Assembly (NCBI GenBank): GCA_016196415.1
Contig: JACPXS010000089.1
Location: 1-9,924, forward strand
Length of the DNA: 9,924 nt
Reading direction: 5' to 3'
DNA from: Candidatus Omnitrophota bacterium
GTDB taxonomy: Bacteria; Omnitrophota; Koll11; Aquiviventales; Aquiviventaceae
Below the pieces are notes generated by a model. That model was not told the origin of the DNA, searched no databases, and was given only the letters and a program-made list of their open reading frames with translations. A program made the position numbers and the translations under genes. This document shows positions 5,923 through 9,924 of the stretch, piece by piece (the stretch's first letter is position 1; each line of letters starts with the position of its first letter).

Positions 5923-7233
5923 TCATTGAGTGCTGGTGCAGAATGTACGAGAGGCGGGCCGGCGCCGACGGACGGCGAACCCGAACAATCCGAGCCCGAA
6001 CAGCGCCAGCGTGCCCGGCTCCGGCGTGGCGACGCCCGCGACGAGCTCGCCGGTCGTGCCGCCCTTGCCGAGCAGCGGACGTCCCTCGGCATCAAACACC
6101 GGCTGGTTGGTGTAGAACCAAAAGCTCGTGATCTCGTTCGCCAGGCTCGCCTGTTGCAGGCCATCGAGGAATGGCGAGCTGATTGTATTGGAGACCCCCT
6201 GCGCAGCGAACGGCGGAGGGATGTCGAGATAGCCCTGGATCATCCCTGGAAATTCCGGCAAGCTGGAGGGCATATAGGCCAGCTCAAAGAGGAAGGCGTT
6301 CAGCAGCACGTCCCCGCTCGTTGAGTCGATGACGTCGAAGATCGTGTCCGACAGATGGACGGTGCCATTCAGTTGGGGCCCGATAGCGATGATCGGTCCC
6401 ACCACGGCCTCGCCGGTGCCCAGGATCGAATCGGTCGCGTCGGCCGCCGTGTCGAAGAGGAGGTGGCCGCTGAAGATCAGCACGTCTGTCGCCGGATCGT
6501 AGAGCAGCGTCGGGCCGCTGACCGCGGCGAACGGTTTCTCGCGATCCGGCCTCCAGAGGTGCGAGCCGGCGCCGGGCGCCCGATCCCGCTCTTTGATCGC
6601 CTCCTTGACGCCTTTGTCGGTGTCCACCGTGGGGCTCTTGCTGTGGTCGGTGAGGCTGTCGTACTTGGCACTCAGGGTTTTCATCTGGGACTCAATGGCC
6701 TCTTTCGCGCGCTTGAGCCGACGGTCGTACTCAGCCTGAGCCTGCTTCTCCGCATCGGCCGCCCGCTCCTGAAATGTGTTCCCCGCCCCCATGAACATCA
6801 TCCCCTTGAACCCGGATAGGGCGTCCGCTACTTTCTTGGCGACACGCTTGTCGTACTCATCCTTGCTCAACGTATGGTGCCCCAGCTCATGTTTCTTGAG
6901 GTCGTCATCGGCGTTGTTCGGCTGGCGAATCACGGTCTGGCCGGAGACCTCGACGGGATCCACGTCTTTCACGAAGAACTTCTTGGTCTGGTTGTTGAAC
7001 CCCGTGCTGAAGGTCCCGCTGAGCGAAACGGTGGTCTTGGCGTCTGCCTTCTCGCCGGCGCCAAGGTCACCAGGGGGGGTGTTGGGGTCAAACGTCTGCA
7101 CGGTTGGATCCGGCAGCGGGGTGACGTTACTCTCCGCGCCCGCCGCTGCCGCCGTTGCCGGGGACAGGCTCCAGAGGAGGACGACCAATAGGCCGAGCTG
7201 TCTGATGTGTCCGATGGGCGGGGGACCTCCCAC
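5923..7233 (-). CDS. PEP-CTERM-sorted secreted protein with HExxH protease-like motif
   Basis: This 436-aa minus-strand protein is exported and probably handled by an exosortase. Residues 11-33 form a signal peptide (LGLLVVLLWSLSPATAAAA). The C-terminus has the PEP-CTERM signal: TPEPGTLALF at 403-412, a hydrophobic span to about 421 and RRRRP at 422-426, followed by an unusually long 10-residue tail. Residues 112-198 resemble DUF922-type predicted zinc proteases: HELGHH at 115-120, a long charged helix, and YDSLTDHS at 191-198, with H197 as a possible third ligand. Residues 237-400 look like beta-rich surface protein sequence. The start is GTG at 7231-7233; an in-frame stop at 7240-7242 excludes anything further upstream, and no good ribosome binding site is visible, so an internal TTG or CTG start is possible. 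It lies alone, divergent from the cupin pair. Confidence 0.85.
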   Translation of the reverse strand: MGGPPPIGHIRQLGLLVVLLWSLSPATAAAAGAESNVTPLPDPTVQTFDPNTPPGDLGAGEKADAKTTVSLSGTFSTGFNNQTKKFFVKDVDPVEVSGQTVIRQPNNADDDLKKHELGHHTLSKDEYDKRVAKKVADALSGFKGMMFMGAGNTFQERAADAEKQAQAEYDRRLKRAKEAIESQMKTLSAKYDSLTDHSKSPTVDTDKGVKEAIKERDRAPGAGSHLWRPDREKPFAAVSGPTLLYDPATDVLIFSGHLLFDTAADATDSILGTGEAVVGPIIAIGPQLNGTVHLSDTIFDVIDSTSGDVLLNAFLFELAYMPSSLPEFPGMIQGYLDIPPPFAAQGVSNTISSPFLDGLQQASLANEITSFWFYTNQPVFDAEGRPLLGKGGTTGELVAGVATPEPGTLALFGLGLFGFAVRRRRPASRTFCTSTQ

Positions 7234-7755
7234 GTGGAACTAGTAGCACGAGGGATGCCAACTGCTCCGTCGCACACGCGCTGCAACCGATGGTCCTGCA
7301 ACAGGCTAGAATCGAGAGCCGGCAGCGCCCCGGCGATGGCGGGCTCGTGCGGCGACGTGGTGACGCGACCGCAACAACTTGTGGCAATCCGGTCACGCCG
7401 GCGCCCTAGCGCGTCGGGCGCCTGGCAGTACGGGTTATGGCCCCGTCGTGGGAAGTTCCGGTGAGCCAAGACCCATTTCCAGCGGTTCTTGGCTGACGCA
7501 CCAGTTGCGAAGATCGTCCAGCAGAAAGAAAGGCGCCAGCTACCGGGGTAGCTGGCACCGAGGCCTCACCCGGGGAGCTTCCTTCGTGCGTATTTGTGGC
7601 TGAACGAACCTGACCGATAGATCGGTTCGCCTCTCAGGCCTGTCATGACTTCACCCCTGCGTCTTCCTTCCTTCTTCGACCACTATGATAGAATGTCTGG
7701 GGGTAGGAGTCGCGGGAGCCGCCACCGAACGGTAGAGAGAAAGGGGGGTGCAGGG
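7234..7755. other. 522-bp intergenic region between divergent genes
   Basis: I see no convincing gene here. It contains a GGCGCCAGCTAC palindrome at 7532-7559 and an inverted repeat ACCGAT-AG-ATCGGT at 7613-7626 nested in CGAACC / GGTTCG (7605-7610 and 7624-7629), which could be an operator for the cupin operon. A weak -10-like TATGAT or TAGAAT occurs at 7684-7694 without a good -35. Reading frames in this stretch are arginine- and serine-rich and look like non-coding GC-rich sequence. Confidence 0.6.
7532..7559. repeat. GGTGCCAGCTAC palindrome, copy 1
   Basis: GGCGCCAGCTAC at 7532-7543 faces GTAGCTGGCACC at 7548-7559 around the loop CGGG; 11 of 12 positions pair. It is followed by CGAGGC, as in the other two copies, and preceded by AGAAA. 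No outward-facing GGCACCTTTCT partner follows nearby, so this copy seems to be a solitary or decayed element. Confidence 0.8.
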
Positions 7756-8145
7756 ATGGCGAAGATTGAGTCGAGAAGCTTTAAGAATCCGGATGAGGTG
7801 AGAACGTTCACCAAGGGCAAAGTGGAGCTGATCACGTTGGGCGATGCCACGATTGGCCGCGCGACGTTTGAGCCAGGATGGCGTTGGTCCACCTGTGTGA
7901 AGCCCATCGCCAACACCAAAAGCTGCGAGGCTGCGCACTTCGGGTACCAGGTCTCTGGCACCATGCGCATTCGTATGGATGATGGGACCGAAGTAGAATG
8001 CAAGGCAGGGGACGTCGCGCTCGTGCCATCAGGTCATGACGCGTGGGTCGTGGGCAATGAACCGGTTGTGATTGTGGATTTCCAAGGCATGCCCAATTAC
8101 GCGAAAGAGGCTGTGACGCAGTCGGTCAACAGAGGAGGACGGTAA
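7756..8145 (+). CDS. Cupin-domain protein
   Basis: This 129-aa protein is a small single-domain cupin. The two cupin motifs are visible as HFGYQVSGTMRIRMDDG (61-77) and AGDVALVPSGHDAWVVGNEP (84-103), with AGD and PSGHDAWV typical of the second. The metal-binding histidines and glutamate of the first motif are incomplete, so a catalytic metal site is not assured; a binding or structural role is equally possible. The ATG at 7756 is chosen because AAGGGGGG at 7741-7748 gives a ribosome binding site 7 bases upstream; the same frame is open to an ATG at 7645, but the added 37 residues are basic and unlike the family. The stop overlaps the start of the next gene (TAATG), so the two are co-translated. 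No substrate can be named. Confidence 0.85.
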   Translation: MAKIESRSFKNPDEVRTFTKGKVELITLGDATIGRATFEPGWRWSTCVKPIANTKSCEAAHFGYQVSGTMRIRMDDGTEVECKAGDVALVPSGHDAWVVGNEPVVIVDFQGMPNYAKEAVTQSVNRGGR

Positions 8146-8477
8146 TGCGAATGCTGGTGAAGGTCAACATTCCGGTCGAAGCGGGTAACGCAGCCGCACG
8201 GAAGGGCACGTTGGGTAAGACGATCCAGCAGATTCTTCAAACCCTGCGGCCGGAAGCGGCGTACTTCGTGGCCGAACATGGGCAGCGGTGCGGCTTTTTG
8301 ATTGTGAATCTGGAAAGCGCGTCCAAGATACCCTCGATTGCGGAGCCCTGGTTTCTGGCGTTCAATGCGGCAGTCGAGCTGCACCCCGTCATGACGCCAG
8401 AGGACTTGCAAAAGGCGTCTGCAGATATCGAGTCGTGCGCGAGCACCTACGATCAGGAAGTCGTTGCTGTGGGATAA
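8145..8477 (+). CDS. Small conserved protein coupled to the cupin gene
   Basis: This 110-aa protein begins MRMLVKVNIPVEAGNAAARK and contains PEAAYFVAEHGQRCGF and a conserved-looking EPWFLAFNAAVELHPVMTPEDL. Strand-helix alternation and size suggest a ferredoxin-like (dimeric alpha-beta barrel) fold resembling DUF3303-type proteins. I recognise it as a common hypothetical family but cannot give it a function. It starts at the A of the cupin stop (TAATG) behind a clear AGAGGAGG at 8131-8138; a second in-frame ATG lies two codons later. It presumably works with the cupin protein. A GGCCC hairpin 74 bases after the stop may end the transcript. Confidence 0.78.
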   Translation: MRMLVKVNIPVEAGNAAARKGTLGKTIQQILQTLRPEAAYFVAEHGQRCGFLIVNLESASKIPSIAEPWFLAFNAAVELHPVMTPEDLQKASADIESCASTYDQEVVAVG

Positions 8478-8550
8478 GCACGGATTGTCAGAGCCGGACG
8501 AGAGGCACGCAGGCTTCAGGTTCACTGAGCCACTCGACCGGGAAGTTTTC

Positions 8551-8579
8551 GGCCCAGCGGGTCAATTGCCCGTTGGGCC
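8551..8579. repeat. GGCCC hairpin, copy B (possible terminator of the cupin operon)
   Basis: GGCCCAGCGGG at 8551-8561 pairs with CCCGTTGGGCC at 8569-8579 over 11 positions, with one G-U wobble in plus-strand RNA, and is followed by GTTTCATT. The segment CCGGGAAGTTTTC before it is shared with copy A. As a terminator for the upstream cupin pair it is plausible but its T tract is weak. Read on the minus strand it is also inside an open frame, MNETAQRAIDPLGRKLPGR, which resembles the equivalent frame at copy A, so it may be a remnant of a coding repeat. Confidence 0.65.
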
Positions 8580-8622
8580 GTTTCATTCATCGGTAGTGTA
8601 GCCCCGATAATTAACATAAAAT

Positions 8623-8694
8623 AGAAAGGTGCCAGCTACCCCGGTAGCTGGCACCGAGGCCGCGGCTCGCCCCTCTGGTGTCCGGCACCTTTCT
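8623..8694. mobile_element. 72-bp palindrome-bounded element (MITE/REPIN-like)
   Basis: The ends are a perfect 11-base inverted repeat, AGAAAGGTGCC at 8623-8633 and GGCACCTTTCT at 8684-8694. Inside are a long perfect palindrome (GGTGCCAGCTAC 8628-8639, loop CCCG, GTAGCTGGCACC 8644-8655) and a short imperfect one (GGTGTC-C-GGCACC, 8677-8689). The 72-bp unit is too short to code for protein. The architecture resembles non-autonomous elements or REPINs moved by a RAYT/Y1 transposase, but no transposase is present in the window. No target-site duplication was identified. Confidence 0.65.
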
Positions 8695-8733
8695 TTCGAA
8701 GCGTTAGCTCAGACTCCCCGAGGAGATCTGTGA

Positions 8734-9096
8734 ATGAAGCCCCGCACTCATATCCGAGTCAAGCGCATCTACGAGGCCGCTGAGCCGAGCGATGGGGTGC
8801 GCGTGCTGGTTGACCGTCTGTGGCCGCGCGGCGTGGGGAAGGAGGGCGCGCGTCTCGACGCGTGGATGAAGGAGCTAACTCCCTCAACCCCACTGCGGCG
8901 GTGGTTTCACGCAGATCCCGCGAGACGAGGGGGCGAGTTTGCGAAGCGGTACGAGGCGGAGCTGGCGACGCACCGCGAAGCGCTTGAGCAGTTGAGACTC
9001 CTCGCACGAGGCAAGCGCCTGACGTTGGTCACTGCTGCAGCCGACGTCGAGCACTCGCACGTCCCGGTGTTGCTTCAGCGGTTGGAAGCCAGATAA
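8734..9096 (+). CDS. DUF488 / YeaO-like protein
   Basis: This 120-aa protein belongs to the DUF488 (COG3189, YeaO-like) family. Family signatures are KRIYEAAEPSDGVRVLVDRL at 10-29 continuing WPRGVGKE, ELTPSTPLRRWFH at 47-59, and a C-terminal TLVTAAADVEHSHVPVL at 97-113. Length is normal for the family. In most relatives the last motif reads closer to TLLYaAkDeeHNnA; here YAAKD has become TAAAD and HNNA has become HSHV, so this copy is somewhat diverged. The biochemical function of the family is not established. AGGAG at 8721-8725 stands 8 bases before the ATG. It is flanked by palindromic elements on both sides and has no obvious operon partner. Confidence 0.88.
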   Translation: MKPRTHIRVKRIYEAAEPSDGVRVLVDRLWPRGVGKEGARLDAWMKELTPSTPLRRWFHADPARRGGEFAKRYEAELATHREALEQLRLLARGKRLTLVTAAADVEHSHVPVLLQRLEAR

Positions 9097-9261
9097 CCAG
9101 TCAGACGCCGAGGGCTTGTCGCCGCTTGGGCTCGTCCCAACCACTCATGGACTGGACGTCCCCGATGATTGTTGGGGGAATTCCTGGGACACGACGCACA
9201 GACAGCTCCAAGGGCCTGAGCCAGCTTCAGAAAGGTGCCAGCTACCGAAGTAGCTGGCACC

Positions 9262-9500
9262 GAGGCTGAAGTTCCGGCGCGTCAGGGTGCCGATGTTGCC
9301 GTTTTCGTGACGCCGTGGATGAGGAACGGCAGCGCCGCAAGCAGCGAACTGGTTAAGCCAGCACCTCAATCCGCTTGTGGTTCCACCGCCCGGTCGCTAT
9401 CCTGATCGGGACTTCATCCCATAGGAGTGCGCTTCGAGCCGACACTCCGGGGAGTTTCGGCCCGGCTCGGGTACATCCCTGGCCGGGCCGCTTCGTCTTC
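9262..9500 (-). pseudogene. Remnant related to the helix-turn-helix gene at 5332-5832
   Basis: On the minus strand, 9306-9274 encodes ENGNIGTLTRR, identical to residues 35-45 of the 166-aa helix-turn-helix protein although 8 of the 11 codons differ. Upstream on the same strand, at 9489-9459, lies the GGCCC hairpin that also precedes the intact gene. The reading frame is broken: the part from about 9500 runs to a stop near 9357, and the ENGNIGTLTRR frame runs straight into the palindrome at 9261-9234. No helix-turn-helix part is present. This looks like a decayed 5' portion of a related gene, truncated by the palindromic element. Confidence 0.45.
9459..9489. repeat. GGCCC hairpin, copy C
   Basis: GGCCCGGC at 9459-9466 pairs perfectly with GCCGGGCC at 9482-9489, with an inner GGG/CCC stem around TACAT. 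Compared with copies A and B, an A-T pair has become G-C on both arms, a compensating change. It is preceded by CCGGGGAGTTTC as in the other copies. Confidence 0.65.
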
Positions 9501-9598
9501 CGTTCCCTGCGGTGTACAATATGCTTGTCCCTCGGCGCCTGGCACCTTTCTTGTATCAACGTAAGGAAACAAGTGCCGCGGCTAAAGGGGAAACTGAC

Positions 9599-9924
9599 AT
9601 GACGAAACCAACAATCAAGCTGCGGCTGATTGGGCTGGGTGAATGGTTATTTCGCCAGCGGAGTTGGACCCCCATCCCCTTCATGCTCGCCCTAGCCCTG
9701 TTGTCAATTAAGGAGTCCCGGGATGTGGTCTGCTGGGTGCCAGGACTCGTTCTCCTCGTGTGCGGCGAGGGGTTGCGGGTCTGGGGGGTGGCTGTCGCAG
9801 GGAAGGAGAGCCGGACGCGCGGCAGTGGTGTGGGACGGTTGGTAACGCATGGTCCCTATGCAGGGGTGCGCAATCCGCTCTATCTGGGGAACTTTCGCCT
9901 GACGTTAGGGGCCACGTTCATCTC
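9599..9924 (+). CDS. ICMT/PEMT-type membrane methyltransferase, 5' part
   Basis: The frame opened by the ATG at 9599 runs to the window edge (108 complete codons). AAAGGGG at 9584-9590 is a good ribosome binding site 8 bases upstream. Hydrophobic spans at about 26-38 and 45-58 predict membrane helices. Residues 73-98 read TRGSGVGRLVTHGPYAGVRN then PLYLGN, the conserved THGPY...RNPLYLG region of isoprenylcysteine carboxyl methyltransferase-like and phospholipid methyltransferase families, which marks the S-adenosylmethionine-binding part. In bacteria such proteins methylate lipids or unknown small molecules. The C-terminal part with the remaining cofactor-binding residues lies beyond the window, so integrity and substrate are not known. 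Confidence 0.82.
   Translation, partial: MTKPTIKLRLIGLGEWLFRQRSWTPIPFMLALALLSIKESRDVVCWVPGLVLLVCGEGLRVWGVAVAGKESRTRGSGVGRLVTHGPYAGVRNPLYLGNFRLTLGATFI

Larger units (their letters stand above)
9229..9551. mobile_element. 323-bp palindrome-bounded element carrying gene remnants
   Basis: A perfect 13-base inverted repeat closes this element: AGAAAGGTGCCAG at 9229-9241 and CTGGCACCTTTCT at 9539-9551. Just inside the left end is the long palindrome (GGTGCCAGCTAC 9234-9245, loop CGAA, GTAGCTGGCACC 9250-9261) and at the right end the short one (GGCGCC-T-GGCACC, 9534-9546). The ends match those of the 72-bp element at 8623-8694, but about 250 bases of other sequence lie between: a GGCCC hairpin and remnants related to the helix-turn-helix gene at 5332-5832. 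Whether it moved as one unit or is two nearby insertions is not decided. Confidence 0.5.

Noticed and set aside
6355..6819. Plus-strand frame opposite the PEP-CTERM gene
   Set aside because: The minus strand has a signal peptide, HELGHH and a PEP-CTERM signal in one frame; the plus frame is a shadow.
7605..7629. Nested inverted repeats CGAACC/GGTTCG and ACCGAT/ATCGGT as a firm operator call
   Set aside because: Short repeats in a 500-bp spacer can occur by chance and no regulator gene is adjacent; only mentioned in the intergenic note.
7645..7755. Longer N-terminus for the cupin protein from ATG 7645
   Set aside because: No ribosome binding site there, and the extra residues are basic and low-complexity, unlike cupin proteins.
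7532..9261. CRISPR array based on the three GGTGCCAGCTAC palindromes
   Set aside because: Copies are separated by hundreds of bases with genes between them, there are no regular spacers and no cas genes.

Overview
The window reads as a GC-rich Gram-negative chromosome segment of unknown species. The PEP-CTERM sorting signal implies an outer-membrane bacterium with an exosortase system. Together with the carboxypeptidase-regulatory-like protein at the left edge and the many palindromic repeats, this would fit Nitrospirota, NC10-like or betaproteobacterial environmental genomes, but the sequence alone does not settle the taxonomy.

Layout. Bases 1-190 are the 3' end of a beta-sandwich (carboxypeptidase regulatory-like) protein. 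Bases 353-5173 form a plus-strand defence or toxin-antitoxin island. It begins with a strong sigma70-type promoter and an inverted/direct repeat operator, followed by an AbiEi-type antitoxin and an AbiEii nucleotidyltransferase toxin (type IV toxin-antitoxin pair, 2-nt gap). Next come an unrecognised 352-aa protein whose 5' end looks frameshifted at an A8 run, a compact HipA-like kinase, and an overlapping gene that joins a HipA N-lobe-like region to a HIRAN domain. The last three genes look less GC-rich than the abiE pair and may be a separate module.

Bases 5332-7233 lie on the minus strand: a small helix-turn-helix protein and a PEP-CTERM secreted protein with a HELGHH zinc-protease-like motif. 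Bases 7756-8477 are a coupled plus-strand pair (cupin plus a small conserved protein), 8734-9096 is a DUF488/YeaO-like gene, and 9599 to the end is the start of an ICMT/PEMT-type membrane methyltransferase.

The intergenic parts of 5.9-9.6 kb carry two repeat families. One is a GGTGCCAGCTAC palindrome, in two places closed by an outward AGAAAGGTGCC / GGCACCTTTCT inverted repeat. The other is a 29-31 nt GGCCC hairpin with covarying arms. A short peptide of the helix-turn-helix gene recurs at 9274-9306 with only synonymous differences, so 9262-9500 looks like a broken relative of that gene carried inside one of the palindrome-bounded elements.

The most promising system is the HipA-kinase/HIRAN pair with its unknown 352-aa neighbour: a split HipA architecture comparable in principle to HipBST, but with a DNA-end-binding type domain attached to the N-lobe part.
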